Shown: piece by piece, positions 36,801 through 50,344 of the stretch
Position numbering within the stretch: position 1 is the first letter of the stretch
Layout: each line of letters starts with the position of its first letter
Origin: Polytrichum commune
Lineage: Eukaryota > Streptophyta > Polytrichopsida > Polytrichales > Polytrichaceae
Reading direction: 5' to 3'
Length of the DNA: 64,000 bases
NCBI GenBank assembly: GCA_950295325.1
Contig: OX485804.1
Span: forward strand, 4,588,001-4,652,000
The notes under the pieces: generated by a model
Told to the model about the DNA's origin: nothing
Database searches by the model: none
The model's input: the letters and a program-made list of their open reading frames with translations, nothing else
Translations under genes and position numbers: made by a program

Positions 36801-37469
36801 AAAAGGAAAATGTTGGGCTGTGGTTCTGAGTGAATAGATATAGTTTTAAATCTCCCTTGTACTACTTTCTCACTTTCTCACTCCAAAGCAAGCATTTAAA
36901 TAAAATTACATTCTACAATACATCTTTGATTTGACTTGGAACCCCAACATTTTTAAACGGTCATTTTACCCCTAAATTCTTTCATTTGAGTTTATATAGG
37001 CTAATATCACAAAACATGATATTTTATTATTAATATTATGAAATTGATTCTTCAAAGTGAACATGTAGGGGACAATTTTCATTGCCCCCCCCCCTTTCAA
37101 TGGTACATATCAATATTTAAATTAACACATATTTGACAACGCGAATTCTAAATAAATACACCAATAATATATGATTTTACTTTTCCTCTACCTAAATCAT
37201 ATATCATGTTCAATGGTTGGGGTAGAGCAACATTGTGGAGCCTTTTAATCTACATGCTTTAGATCTACATGCTAGAGAAGAAAATTTATCTCTAATGAAG
37301 ACATAGAGGGGACAGTTCAACAAGAAGTATGCCTTCTATCATAGCATCAAAATTGACACAATATTTTATCGTTAAGAATTGGGATTTTTGACCAAAAGCA
37401 AGTTTCAATGATAAGTTTACAATTTGAGATGCGGTGAGAAGCAATTATTTCCGAAAACAAATGCGGAAG
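36801..37469. other. intergenic, nothing recognised
   Basis: AT-rich sequence with one C9-10 run near 37,085. Confidence 0.5.
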
Positions 37470-37477
37470 AAAAAAAA
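37470..37477 (-). terminator. Pol III terminator T8
   Basis: Eight T on the minus strand, 4 nt beyond the 3' end of the tRNA-Asp gene, as expected for RNA polymerase III. Confidence 0.8.
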
Positions 37478-37481
37478 GATA

Positions 37482-37553
37482 CGCCGCTGCCGGGGATCGA
37501 ACCCGGGTCACCCGCGTGACAGGCGGGAATACTCACCACTATACTACAACGAC
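37482..37553 (-). tRNA. trnD-GUC: tRNA-Asp (GUC)
   Basis: A 72-nt intronless cloverleaf on the minus strand. The 7-bp acceptor stem (GTCGTTG with CAGCGGC, including G-U pairs), A box TAGTATAGTGGT, anticodon GTC at plus positions 37,520-37,518, a 5-bp anticodon stem, and B box GGTTCGATCCC in the T arm are all present, with discriminator G. CCA is not encoded, as is normal for nuclear tRNA genes. An oligo-T terminator follows. It looks functional. Confidence 0.96.
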
Positions 37554-37812
37554 TTTGATGTTCTCGTTCACTCACATAAAGTTACTTAGATAAAATTATT
37601 TAAAACTGAATCAGGCTATGAGGTTAAAAGTTGATTATGGCCTGCCTGGTCCTTTAAATTCAACATCTGTTTTAAGAGAATTTGGAGCAGAGGAGGGATA
37701 AAATGGGAAGAAAAATCACTGGATCCAATCATCTTTTATGGACAACTCACTCTTTTCCACATATCAATGAAATGAAATTGATTTAAAAGTCCAGTAAGCC
37801 GAAAAGGCTAGT

Positions 37813-38400
37813 GGTACTAAAAGTACGTCAAGATGGTTTCAAACTAGCTAGTTCTTTAGAGTGGTGGAGTGCAGTAGCATCTGTAAGATAGAGGCTAATG
37901 TCAACTTGATGGTCTAATTGAAAGAAAGACTTGAGGCTCCCTGGAATTGCGTTCTCAAATAGTCGTGGAACCTTACCTCTAATGGAGATATATAGGGGAC
38001 ATTCCAACACGAAATGTGCCTCACTTTCAAGTGCATTATAGGAGCAAAAGTGGCATAGTCTCTAAAGATAGGGATAGTCGTCCATCGATTGGTTTCAATG
38101 GCAAGTCTATGGTTTGAGGCATGGTAGGCAGCAATGATCTTGCGTTGTGGGTGGAGTCAATGGTTGCTTCAAGTGCAATTCACATTCGTATTTGATAAAA
38201 TCATTGAGGTGGAGGTAAGCTAATTTCTTCCCTAAGAGATGGGAAAGACATCCACTTTTTAGCAAGGAAAGCCTCCTTGATATCATCAATGCTACTTTTG
38301 ATGGCGTTAGGTTGTCATGAGTTTCCCAATGAGATAGACCCCATGATGTCTTCCACATGGTTGTCCACAATGAACTTATCAATGGGTAAGCAGCACACAA
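37813..38400 (-). pseudogene. LINE C-terminal tail fragment
   Basis: The minus strand reads CSYNALESEAHFVLECPLYI (about 38,055-37,996), then LFENAIPGSLKSFF and HHSKELASLKPS. The C...H...C pattern matches the zinc-binding tail of plant LINE ORF2. A weaker upstream piece runs to about 38,400. No reverse transcriptase domain is present. Confidence 0.55.
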
Positions 38401-38707
38401 ATAAAGGTGGTGGTTTCTTTTTAGACAAGAAATTTCTGTGGTTCAGATCTCCAGGGTCTTTCTCCACCTGTTAAGTTTATATTACATATAGCAATCCACA
38501 TTGCAACTAGATATGGTAGTTTCACTATTGCTGACTTTAAAAGCACATTATGAATAGTGATCTGCTCTGCTTAATTGAGATGAATTACTCCTTGGGATCA
38601 TGTTTGCTATACTTTTACACCTGATTGGGGCAGTCTCTTTTTCTACACTGAGTTTATGGATGAAATCTTGTGTGGAGTACACTGCTCTCTGCCTCCAAGC
38701 TCCATAG

Positions 38708-38758
38708 CCTTTGTATGCCTTTGTATGCCTTTGTATGCCTTTGTATGCCTTTGTATGC
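38708..38758. repeat. 10-bp tandem repeat x5
   Basis: Five perfect copies of CTTTGTATGC. Confidence 0.95.
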
Positions 38759-38982
38759 AATAGTACATCAGCAGTAACAGGTCCGTGTCTTTCTTCTTCT
38801 TGTGGCTGATTCCAACATTTATATTTCCCCAGCCTTGCATCAAAAATTCATCCAAAGACTATAAGCTTGCATGCATCTCAGATGCAGGCTCCATTCAAGC
38901 AAGCATCCGCGTTTTGTTTGAACTAATATATTCTGTTTTGGAAGTGTCATCCACATCTCCAACAGCAATATGACCACAATAA

Positions 38983-41898
38983 TTAAAAGGTGTGTGCTCT
39001 GTGGATTGTGCCAGGCCCTTGTGCAGCATCCAAAAGTCTCTTTCGGGCTCGAACAAGCTCATTAAATAGCTGATTTACTTGATTTGTCACGTTCTCCAAT
39101 CCTTCCTGCACAGTTGGCAATGCAGAGACTTCAACACATGTTTGGATAGATGTAGAAGACCATGGCTATAAAATATTACTGTGGATTTATTTTTGTTGCC
39201 TTCTCAAACACCCCACTTTGAAATCAACCTAATCTACCTCCTAAGTTAAGCCACAAAAACTTCTCCTAGCAAGTTATTCGATGTTTCGTTTGCATGTCAC
39301 TTGTTCATGTCCTTGAATGCATTCTCATATGCCCAATCCAATTTTCCAAACTACTCTTTACAGCCTTGGGCATTTCCGAGCTGAGCAAGACTCAAATTTT
39401 GAATTTTCATTTTTGATCTCTAGGAGGGGTTTTTGAAAGGCAAGTTCTCCCAGGCTTAGAGAACTGTGGAACCCTTGTATGGTAGCTATGAGGTCTAGAC
39501 ATGGGATACTAGCTCCAACATCCATGCTGGTACTGCACACTTATGATGTTCATATGGTCATGCACCTAATCCTATCAAATATTACCAAGTTAAGGCAATT
39601 TCTATATCTATACCCAATTAAGCACATATTGTGTGACAATGCACAGAGAATTGCATCCCAACACTGCACGCTTAACGTAAGGATCATATCCCTATGCATT
39701 CTAGTCCAAGAGTTTCTTGGGCAACATAAACCTGAATTTCCTCTAGGTTGAATAGCATTCAGAATCTAGAAAATCAAAATAAAAACAAAGTGGTTTTGGA
39801 ACCGAAGGTCATTATGGGCTAGTGAAATTATGCGAAGATTTATATCGGTCGAACAAAGTTAAAAGTTTGGACCAATCACAATTCATCATTGTCTTGCCAA
39901 CATCTGAGTGATCGCTAGCTAAACATAAGGTATGCAAGTGTTATTCAATGACTTTTCCCAATCGAACACCTGTGCTTGATTGGTGTGTGGTCTGGTGGAG
40001 ATTAAAGAACAAACACCATGAAAGACACATGTTTAAGAGAGATTGGACTATGTCTTCAAGTTTTCTTAACTACTCCACAATCAATTGTGAACACAATCGA
40101 GAGACTCTAAATTTTCAGTTAAGGAATCAACAAACAAGTACTTCCAATAACCACAACTAAATCAGAAGAAGTCCAATTTTCAATCCAATTTTTGCTGCTG
40201 CTTCATCATAGAGTTGTTAATGCAACACAAGTTTCGGTGTGTACATGTAATCAGTAGAAAGTCGGGGAACCTGAAAAACAAAGCGAATGACACTTCCAGA
40301 CCTTGGACAAAGTATAATAGTGAAGCATTTTGGAAGTACCTGGATATGGCCAAGGAGCTTCCCCATTTGTTGCACTGTGCTTTCGAGCAATTGCAAGGGA
40401 GGCGCTTCCCCCAATTCCGCACGGGCAAGTACAACCTCAATCTCCACCCGCAAGTTTGACGTGCTCTCCTCCACGAGCTTGAGCTCTTCAAAGGAGAACG
40501 GATAGCTTCGGAGCTTCCTCGTGGCACGCTCATCACGTATGAGCTCAAACATCTCCTTGCGCAATCTCTCTTGCAAGCGGCGGAATGACAACGACCACAC
40601 ATTCTCATCGCCTTGAAACACCTCGAGGTTCTGTTGCCAGATTGTGGAGGTCGGGTGCGAGCTCGAGTCCCTCAAAAGCGTCCACACAAGAATACTCGCG
40701 ATAAAATCCGTGGTCTCCCGGGTCACGTGCATCACTTGGGCTAACCCAATGCTTCCCCTGCCTTTTGCGCTCTTGGAGCTCGGTGGAGGCGGGATTTGGG
40801 GAGGCACTATGAACTTCTCACCGATGGCTATGCTCGTGTGCCGTGCGGGGCCAACATTATTATTGAAGCCGGCGTCCGGGTTGAGGAGGTGCCGTTCAGA
40901 TTGAGAGTGAAGCAAGCTGGGGAATGTAGAGGAGTTTGTGAGGGGAAGGTGGACGAGCTGTTTGAGCTCCTGCTCACAGCTCTGGAGTGCGACCATCAAG
41001 CTTTTGTCCGATATGTATTCTTGGCTTCCGGGGTTACATCTGCCATGTAACAAAACAATGATTATAATCAAACTAATCAAGTGGAGCCGTCATTCCGTTA
41101 TTACTGGACATAAATGGTATGTAATAATAATAGCACAATTTTCTACTTGACAAAGGAGCTCCTGGGATAGCATCTAGGGCAGAACCTTTTTGAGTAGAGC
41201 TTCGGAAACTAAGAACAGGGAGATCAGACAGCTAGTTACAATTGAGCCAGTTGAGTTTGAGAAATGAGCAATTCAAGTTCAAGACTTTGAGCAGATCACC
41301 AATCATTTCAGAGGAATTTATAGAATATATCTTGACTTAATAAAGGAAAACCGAAAGATATCAACATGTGACCGATGGGACTTGGACACATTTGGAACTT
41401 GAGAGATGTTGCCCAAAATCTCCCCGGACATTGTTCGGAAACCCACACAATTGTAAGTAACTTAGTTGAGGTAAGTAAAGTCAGCGAGGTGTTAATTTTG
41501 AACCTTTGGGAGGCTTGGACGACAAGCTGCACGCACATCATCAAATGCTCGAACCTCGACATTGCAGGCTTTATAACGTTACAGACGTCAAGAAGTTTCA
41601 TACTCTCCACCATGTACTCCTCCACCCAAAAGTCCTCGGAGCCTCGCACGTCCTGGGAGAGGGCACGCAGATCCTCAAACAACGTCACCATGTCCGAGTA
41701 GGTTGTGCGCATGAACTCGACGGCCACTGAAACCCATTCGAGCGTCATCCACTTTGGGTGCACAGCTTGCTCGAGTGCATCAATCTTGTTGGCCAACGCG
41801 ACGCAAAACGCCTCACACTTGTCGCTCTGCTGGTTCCCGCGCTTCAAGTGGGATCCCATGGGCGGTTTCCGTTGTGTCATCGTTGTCCTCGATGCCAT
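38983..41898 (-). CDS. BYPASS1/ROH1-like protein
   Basis: Three minus-strand exons: 41,898-41,504, 41,039-40,340 and 39,105-38,983, giving 405 aa (BPS1 is about 349). Junctions are GT/AG and keep the frame: exon 1 ends in AG and exon 2 supplies the third base of an Arg codon; the second junction is phase 0. Family features: an N-terminal helical region with FWVEEYMVESMKLLDVCN (residues about 93-110), then SRFEHLMMCVQLV; in exon 2 a hydrophobic stretch FIASILVWTLL and WSLSFRRLQERLRKEMFELI; the terminal exon supplies the conserved C-terminal helix ending NELVRARKRLLDAAQ. Known relatives: BPS1 restrains a root-derived mobile signal, and ROH1 binds the exocyst subunit EXO70. Function here is inferred. 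Reading through the second donor would give a different C-terminus ending at 40,217. The start Met was chosen by family length; upstream codons are open. Confidence 0.78.
41222..41345. repeat. dispersed unit of the 64-bp repeat family
   Basis: Contains GTTGAGTTTGAGAAATGAGC and TTCAAGACTT, as in the array at 20,285. Lies inside intron 1 of the BYPASS1-like gene. It shares GGAATTTATAGAATATATCTTG-like sequence, in part, with 45,615-45,740. Confidence 0.65.
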
Positions 41899-42785
41899 GA
41901 TGGCCTCCTCAAACTGTAACCTCACAATCAAAACTTGCGAAAGATGTATGTATAGTGAATCCAGAGCAGGTGGCTTCTTTTGCCTCTCCTCATGCAACCA
42001 CAATCACCCCACCACTTCTCTCCCTCCCGCATGCAATTCGCAGGAGGATCTTAATATTTTCTTTACTAACTTACTGCCTGCAATCTTTTCCCAAATGGTA
42101 CAGAAGAATAACTCCTCAAACCAGTTTCAAAAGAATTTGCAGATTGCCCCACATAACCTACGGCCAAAGTAGCAACATCAACAATCACCGATTTAAAAAG
42201 AATGTGCAGAAAGAACGCCACCACCAAGTCTGTTAATCAATTAGTCCTCACCCCTCCGGAATTTAAAAGAAGTTCTTCGGCATCATCATGCAGCCATCAA
42301 GATTGACTCTTCTACCACCATCATCATCCAGCCACTTGCAGGTTTATGCCTCTGGGTTGCCTCTCGAATGGTCCATTCCTCAAAGGAGATTGACAGACGG
42401 TTGAAAAACAACATGCTCAAGCAAACCGGCCGGAAGGTGGACAACATCTAACCCCTCCTCCTTCGCGGGAATATGAGCAAGCTGGCAAGCAAGCAATCCA
42501 GAGCTTCACATCAGCTCTCGCATCGCCATAGCCGGGCTAAATTGTGTAGGAACGGGACCAGGAAACCTACCCCACCCCACCTCACCCCCCGAACTTCCTG
42601 TTGAATTCGAGGGTTAAGGTTGGGATGCTCCCTTAGCAAGCAACTTGACCTTGCAAGAAAGTGATCCACACTCCATGCTCCCACCCATTGACAATCTCAA
42701 CACAACATTCTTCACTGACACACTCCACCTCTCTCACCGTGGACCAGAAAAAGAGAAACCAAGGAAGAAACCGAAACCCCCAGGG

Positions 42786-42823
<38 letters not shown>

Positions 42824-43900
42824 GCAGAAGTCTAAGAAGAAAGATTGGAATAACTTAATCCCAAACTCCAGGACCAGTCACACTTGTCCTGGTTGCGGTA
42901 ATCCGGTCTGCTCTTGGAAGACGAGATTGCTTTGCTAACTTATAGATTTCTTTCAATTTGAACTTTTCGTTTCTCTGCAAGTTTCAAGGGGCTCTCAGAG
43001 CAGTGGCGGGGGTGGTGGGGTCACAAGTGGAGGTGATGGTGGAGCCAATTCGTGGCGAGATTTGAGATTAGAACTGATTCTTCTCAGTCAGTGTGACGTT
43101 TTGTTGCCGAAAAAGCAAGCTCCAAATACGACACACTTACTAGGGATGGAATGTTCAATGATATGGATGGGATGGGATGGGATTAGAATGGATTTTTGGG
43201 ATGCGTCCCGAAGTTAGGTCGGACTCACTGCAAGTTGTTGCTTGGCTAATTAAGTTGGTTAACGTGTGTTGAGGAGGCTTTCTGGGAAGCATGCATGCAT
43301 GTGACTCCGGAGGGTGAAAAGAGTCAAGACAAGACTAACTAACACTCAAGCTAGCTACTCTTCAGGGCCCTCCTGCAGGTGGACAAATTTAGGCACAGCT
43401 TGTACCGCTCGCATACTCCACCCCACGCAGTCACTCATCTAAGTATCTTATAAGTGTCTCTCAATCCAGCTTGTCCTTTACTCCTCCCACCAGGCAGGCA
43501 GGCAGGCTTTGCTGATCAGGCTGGGATCAGCGCTGGTGAGTTAATAAGTATAAAGTGGAAGTTGCGGAAACATCGATGATCCGACTGATCACTGGAGTTT
43601 TTCTTTCAGGATGCGTTTGTCAGCGTCCGCGGGAGTAGTGGTGGTGGTGGAGGAGGAGGAAAAATGTCCCGGCTGCAGCCGCCTCCGACGATCTAACTTA
43701 TCTCAATCCATCGCCGTCGTCGCTACTGGACATTGATTTTGATTTGATCATCCGCCTGGCAGTTGCACATGATTGATGATTGCACTTGATCATTAGTCAA
43801 GTAGTTTAAGTTAAGTGCTGCTTCTCTTGTGCTCCACCTCTCTCCATCTAAGACAAAACCAACAAAATGCCACACCTTGAAGTTTTTTCCCTTATGAAAT
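41899..43900. other. upstream region of the BYPASS1-like gene
   Basis: Probable 5' UTR and promoter. A minus-strand acceptor GGTTACAG just before the start codon (about 41,917) hints at a leader intron. Contains (TTG)n at 42,785-42,824, GGGAT repeats near 43,170 and a CAGG run near 43,495. No other gene recognised. Confidence 0.4.
42785..42824. repeat. (TTG)13 microsatellite
   Basis: Uninterrupted trinucleotide repeat of about 40 bp. Confidence 0.95.
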
Positions 43901-46900
43901 ATGAAGGCCGGGTTAGACTACGGTGAACAAATGCACCGGTCAAGAATTTTAGGGAAATGGAGCAGTATGATCGGCTACGTAATGGGTTCTTCACCCACCG
44001 GGGTTTACACTACAGCTCAGATTTCTCCAGTGGAGAACTTCAAGCATGGGTGAAAAAATGACACAGTTGTCAACATGGCAATACTTTTTGTTGGGGGGAG
44101 TTCTCCGCGGGTCAAGTTTCTTGGGCAAGAAAGTTGACCTCCGGAAAAATTCCAACTTGATGCCGTTTTTTTCCATCTTGTTGTCATACCCACTGTTGCC
44201 TCAAATAACCTTGTCTTGGGCTAAAATACTTGACTGACTAGTGCACTTCTTCACCATAGTCTAAAACAACCCTAAGGGTATGTTTATGCAAAAAGCCATT
44301 AGGCCATGGCTCTTGAGAATCCTCGAATTCCTATTGGTTGAGAGTGTCACAGCTTCCTACTTTAGGTTTACATGAAGGCTTCTATGCCCATGATATCATG
44401 ACTAGGTGAAAATATTTACATGGAATCCCACACAACAAGTATGGATAATGTTGGCCAGGATTATAGGGGAATCCTCTAGAACAACCCTTGAAGGTAGGCA
44501 TGGCAAAGTGTCCAATGGGAACTTGAGTTTGCAATAAGGGCTTGTGACCTCCAAATGACTTTGGTCTATAGTCCATGGACTTCTCTATGCTCTCATCCAA
44601 GAAGCAGGGCACCATGATCATTTAAGAGCCATGCCTTTATGGTAAACATGCCATGAGTAGAGCTACACTTGAAGTAACCTTGGATCACGTTGATCGTTGT
44701 TTCAAGTTTCGATGTCTTACAATCGAAGTTGAATGCAAATGTTAAAGAAGATTGGAGTAAATATTATGTATTTCTTTTAAGTGTTTACAAAGACCCTCAC
44801 AATTATGTTAACAATTAAACTGTGAATGTTGTCTTTAGTCAATCAATCAGGCTTAGTCACCAAAATCCCATTCTTATGGCATTGGATTCATACAAGATGT
44901 ACTACTCCACTAGATATTTTTCTTGAATCTATTGCACATCAAAAGAGGCCAAACTTCCTACAAACGAACGTAGTAAGCTTGTGTAGCTTACCTTATGAAT
45001 GTAGACATGCCTAATTTGGCCACTTTTCCTTATCAATCACTTCTCTTAATCAACCACCTTTATTTCAGTGGTGTGTGATTAGGTGTGGAGCTAAGAATGC
45101 ATACCAAAACAATGTTCATGTGCTTTTTAAAAGATTAGACTGTGTGCTCAAAATTCGATAACCATTCTAAACTCAACAGTCGACATAAATGGGGAGGAGA
45201 CCTACATGATTGTTTTATAACTCCAACACTTTTGACTTCGAAAAGCATACCAGTAACCAAATCTCATATCGCATTTGCGGATCCAAGAACAATCCAAACC
45301 CAAAAACCCAAGCCCAGAATCGTGGCAAACAACAGAAAGCAATCACTTAAGACGCGTTTAAGTACGATAGTGATCTTTCATTTCTGACTGATACAAAATT
45401 TCCTGATGAGAAAGAGGAACATGTACGCTGAGTGCCAAGAGGTGAGATCAAAACGAGAGCATCCCAGAATATGTGACAAAAAAGCTCACAAACAGACAGG
45501 CTGGGAGGTACTTAGTAGGGTCGAAGCCAAGCCTCAAGTCAATCCAAACTCCACCAGAGTCACGCAAAAGCCTTCAATCTCGCCGATAAGGGGCCCAGAC
45601 AAGGCACAGGGAGAACCGACCACTGGTAACAGATGAACCGGTTGAGTTTGAGAAGTAACTTGTTGAAGTGCACGACTTCAGAAAATTACCGGTGATTTAA
45701 AAGGAATCTATGGAATATATCTTGAATAAATGAAGGATCACACCATGTAATTGGTCCGAGATGACCCTAAACTACCAGATGATGATGGAGAGATACCCAA
45801 TTCTCAAGGAAGAGGTTGGCAGTTCAATTCCCAGCTATGAAATCTCCTCTCTACTTGAAGGAAAACTTGTCAAGTGGTCAACTATCTCATGTGCTTTGGT
45901 ATTGGCATGTCGGCCTTCTGTCTCAACACAAAAACAAAACAAAAACAAACAAAAAGCACTACGATCTTGATTGATTATGCCCAAAAAGCTTCGTGGACAC
46001 TAGAGGGTCTAGAAACGATTACTGTGGTATTCTAGAAGCTTGGGCGGAAAGATATATAAATAGAAGGGTGCCTAAATTTATAAGATTTTATTGACTTGGT
46101 TTGCCTAATTCTTTAAAGATTGTATTAATGTCCAAATCACATAAGCACAACTCACATGTGTTGTAATTAAATAAATTAGTTTTTGGGTATCAATAGGTTT
46201 AAACATACATTGCAAACTCTTTTGTGAGTCTTTTGACTCACGATTCTAACACTTCTAACCCACAGTCTTTCACAAATAACAAATCATGTCACATAAGAGT
46301 TTAGGGCAACTAATGGGAGCTTTGGAGTTAAAGGTAAGGGTTAGGGTAAATCGATGAGCTTAGATGAAACTAGCAATAGCTATCCAAAAACCATGAGAAA
46401 CTTGGATGAATGTCTAGCTGATTTTAATTATAGTTTAATTAATCCTTCCCGATTTTGATATATTATTTTCCAAGTTGCCTAACTGTTTTGGTCACTTTAA
46501 TTAATCATTAGGCAAGGACCCACCCAAGCTGCTACTGAACTACAGTTCCCACCCACAACCAACTTGCTCCCCCTCGGGAGACGAGTCGGTATGATGGAAT
46601 CTAAGACCTATAAGATAGAACAAGTTTGAGTGTTTGAAAATCCCCAGATCCGAACGCGATCTGGATTTCGTTGCATTGCATTGCGTTGCGTGGATGGGAG
46701 GACCGAGCCATGGCTTCCACATGTGCAACTTGTTCACCATTCACTCACCTAAAAGATGGCGCAAAACCCAAAGTACAAACCCTACACACCTACCTACCTA
46801 CTTGCATACTACCCCAAACCCATCTCTCAAAACGACACCATGCATGGTGTTGATGATGTCACTCGAGCTAGCCCCCATTTGTGGGCACTTCTCCACCGTT

Positions 46901-47950
46901 GGATCTGGTCAGAAGTTTTTTCATCTGGTCAGCAACTGCAGACAATGAAGACTGCCATTTCAAGTTTCGTAATCGGAGATGAGACGCAAAAGCTATAAGA
47001 GGTCAAAGGAGAGGTCCTCTCGGTTGTATTTACTATTGAATCTAATGTATGCTTTATATCTATGTTTTTCAGCACATAGTCCAATGTCATCATGAAACGT
47101 GTATGTTCAGTGTAGGTTCTCAACTACGAGCCTTTGTCACATAACCATTCATTCAAATATATGAGGTGTCCGATTACGAAGAGTGACCCCGTAAACGCTC
47201 ACATACCTTAGCCGCCTTGGGATCAACCCTAGCTAGTTGCTTGATTTGTCATGGTCGTGGAGTTGGAGGGAGTCATTCTTGCATGCCGGTAAGAGGGTAA
47301 CAAAGAGGCATGCATGGGTGGTCACTTGCGTAGTATGACTTGATATTTATGTACAGAAAGCACCGACATTCTTATGCTAACCATGTTGTCTTGACATCAA
47401 CATGCGATCAAGAATGATGTGTGATTGGTCGATTTTATGAGAATACCAACCTTTATTTCCCATTGGTATCTCCCAAACTTATCCTTGTTGTTGATATTTT
47501 AGTTCATACTACTTATAGGTTTATGGTGGAAGGAGAAGAAGAAGATGTGTGGCCTAGCCTATCTTGATCTTTTGATATAATGCATACCATGTGCAATAAA
47601 TGTTTGCTTCCCTCTTATGTAACTCACGGTTGATGCTAAGTGTCTTGCATGTTGATGAAATATGCAACTTTTAGATAGGTATGTTTCAATATAGAGTAAA
47701 TGGCATTGTTGAGTTAGTGGCACCAAATACCATACATATTGTAGTTTGTCCTTGTTTGTCCGAATATCTCAATCGCTTGACTAGAAAGTTTCACAAAATT
47801 TCCAGCTCCAAAAGCACCTTGGTCAAGTCAAAATTGTATAATTGCTTCATTCTTAATTACCTCCGTTGTAAGACCATATTGTTTTGAATTGCATCCAATA
47901 GATGAGAAATCTTCAACATAATTATAATAAATAATGATAGTTTTATGGTG
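43901..47950. other. intergenic, no gene recognised
   Basis: Only short frames without domains, including one of 76 codons at 45,406. The one recognisable item is the dispersed repeat unit at 45,615-45,740. Confidence 0.45.
45615..45740. repeat. dispersed unit of the 64-bp repeat family
   Basis: Contains CGGTTGAGTTTGAGAAGTAA, GACTTCAGAAAATTACC and GGAATATATCTTGA, matching parts of 20,285-20,660 and 41,222-41,345. Confidence 0.65.
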
Positions 47951-47958
47951 CAAATATT

Positions 47959-48460
47959 CACGGGTAGATCACTTAGTGCATTTTAAAAACGACGTGCGGC
48001 ATAATATAGAGAGGATTCAAATCATTTGAAATAAAAATTATAAAGGAATTCCAAATAATGAAGGGGCCATTAAATGTAGACAATCCCATTATAAGTAAGT
48101 TAGATGGATATAAAATGTGGGCCATTATTTTTTTGTAAAATTAATATAGGGGCTGAAGATAAGGATCCTAGAAGGTATGTTTAGTATGGTGTGTAAATGG
48201 GTTTAGGACTCATAGGGATGGATGATAATTGGGATTTCCGTCTGTCCAAAATTACTTAAAAGAAATATAGAATACAAAAAATTGCAGTGACTTGGACAAT
48301 ATAAGTAATGGAAGGGTGCAAACAAATGGGCCATTTTTGAAATTTAAGTAATTATAGGGAGGCTTTAATTCAACCCTTGAAGGTAAATAGCCCCAAAACA
48401 AAAACAAAAAAACCCAGCCGCACGTGGTGCACAAAAATGCCTTAGAGTGATCTACACGTG
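47959..48460. mobile_element. hAT-type MITE copy 2, TSD CAAATATT
   Basis: 502 bp. Inverted ends CACGGGTAGATCACT and AGTGATCTACACGTG. Perfect 8-bp duplications CAAATATT at 47,951-47,958 and 48,461-48,468. Nearly identical to copy 1 (17,070-17,688) over both flanking parts, but the central block is shorter and different (about 65 bp instead of 180). Confidence 0.92.
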
Positions 48461-48468
48461 CAAATATT

Positions 48469-50344
48469 GTAGGCATGAAATTTGAGTTTCTCAAAGATTG
48501 TAAATGTAAAATTAATGTGCTACTTCTTTAGCATCGAATTTCAATGTAATATTCATACGTTGGCCTATTATTTAGACCCACCTTTGCGTGTGAAGTATTG
48601 GTCTTCACTACAAATGTAAGCGCCCCCTAACCCCCCCCCAAAAAAAAAAATACACACAGAGTGGTTGTGTGTGTATATGTGAGAAAGAGATTTAAATTGA
48701 TCTCTTTCTACACAATATGTTTGCAATAGTACTAATTACTATTGAAGCCATCTTGAGTTTCAAGCAGGCCCTAATAACAACTAATCTCCTCAAAAAAAGT
48801 GTTGACTTAGTAGACATTAATAAAGTGCCAAGTAGCTAAAAGAATCCTTGGATGAACGCAGTCGTACTACCCGCCCTATGTAGTAGACAACCAAGCATTA
48901 CAATTTTTTGTTTATTTGTTAGAAAATGACCACCTTGTTGTGTCTTCAATTAGTAAGAGAGGAGAAGCATAGGAACAAAATATATGCCATTTGTCCCTTA
49001 CTCATGGAGCACCTAAAATAAAATAAAAAAATAAAGAAGCCATAATAATCACCTTAGATTTAGTTATGTTGGAATACAAAAACGCACCTATGATATAGTT
49101 GAATGAGTTGTCTTTGTACTAAGCCTAGTTGCAATGGCAGCTTGGTTCATCTAAAGGCACTTGTGACCTTGTATACAATTCCAACAAATTTAAGATGTTT
49201 TTAGTAGTATGGGCCTAGGGGTGAGGGTACATAGATTGTCTCTCAAGACATACCAAGGGCACAACAACACGATTGTATTCTACATTTCCTATTTATTTAA
49301 TACGTTATTACTCAAAAATCTGGCTTTTTGCTCAAGTATGTGCATAGATGGCTCATATGTAGAGCCATGTCTCACCTCTAGCTAAAATCTAGAGGTGATT
49401 GAAGAAAGTGCAATAAAGTTCCAACTCAACAAAACACGAGCTTAAACGTCACATGGTTTCTTTTAAATTAACCCAAATACGATATCAATGGTATGGAAGA
49501 AAATCACATACTTGATTCATGTCATGATTTGTGCAATATGTATTATATATAGACAATGTATACCACAACCCACTCCTTGGACTAGATAGAAATTTGAAAC
49601 GAATGGCCATGTCATGGGATTTTTTTTGCTATGCTTTGCCTTTAAGATCTTGATCTCACTCTCAAAGAATATATTCAGCTCCAAAATCACTAGAACTTTA
49701 AATTTGTGATGACTTTGGTACACCCCAAAAGGATCAAAGGCTAAAATTAAAGTAAATGTAGGATTCACTTTGCCTATTTTTGCATTTTAGACACGTTGTT
49801 TTGAGTCAATGTTTCCTTCATTTACACCGATTTGATGTCCTTGGTTTATCATCAAAAATTTGTAATATGTTGAAAAAGATAGTGAACTAATATGAGTGTT
49901 TGATATTTATATATGCACATATATTCAATTTAATATTTCTAGGTGGTTTTTATGAGACATGTAATACTTTATCATAAATATGAAGGAACAAGAAATTAAA
50001 ATTATATAGATAGATAGTGAATTTGGTAGAAAAAACATATCCTTAGTGTACTTTAGTTCATTGAATTGAGAAGCTTCCAAATGCATTTGCAAAATCAAGC
50101 ATAAATCTTTTACTAATCCTAAATTGCGATAAAGTCTGCATTGAAGAAACTTCAAATGAGCAGTTGATATCAAATGCCAATGAAAACTTTTTAAAAAACT
50201 TTTAAAAAAAAAATGTTGTATCATTGTATCAAACATGCTCAAATCCAATATGAAGTATATAAAATTTTGATTTGTGTGTACATACTAGGAAGCACATTTT
50301 GGTAGGCAACAAACCAATGCATTTTATTCTGATGAACCATTATA
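48469..50344. other. intergenic, nothing recognised
   Basis: AT-rich. A C10A10 stretch near 48,632 and (GT)n near 48,664 are the only structures seen. Confidence 0.5.

Noticed and set aside
40217-40339. Direct continuation of BYPASS1-like exon 2 as the true C-terminus
   Set aside because: The tail does not resemble the family. The exon at 39,105-38,983 supplies the expected C-terminal helix in frame. Kept only as a possible isoform.
40644-41050. Plus-strand frames opposite the BYPASS1-like exon 2
   Set aside because: They are antisense shadows of a supported coding exon.
45406-45636. 76-codon open frame
   Set aside because: Basic, low-complexity translation with no domain and no supporting context.
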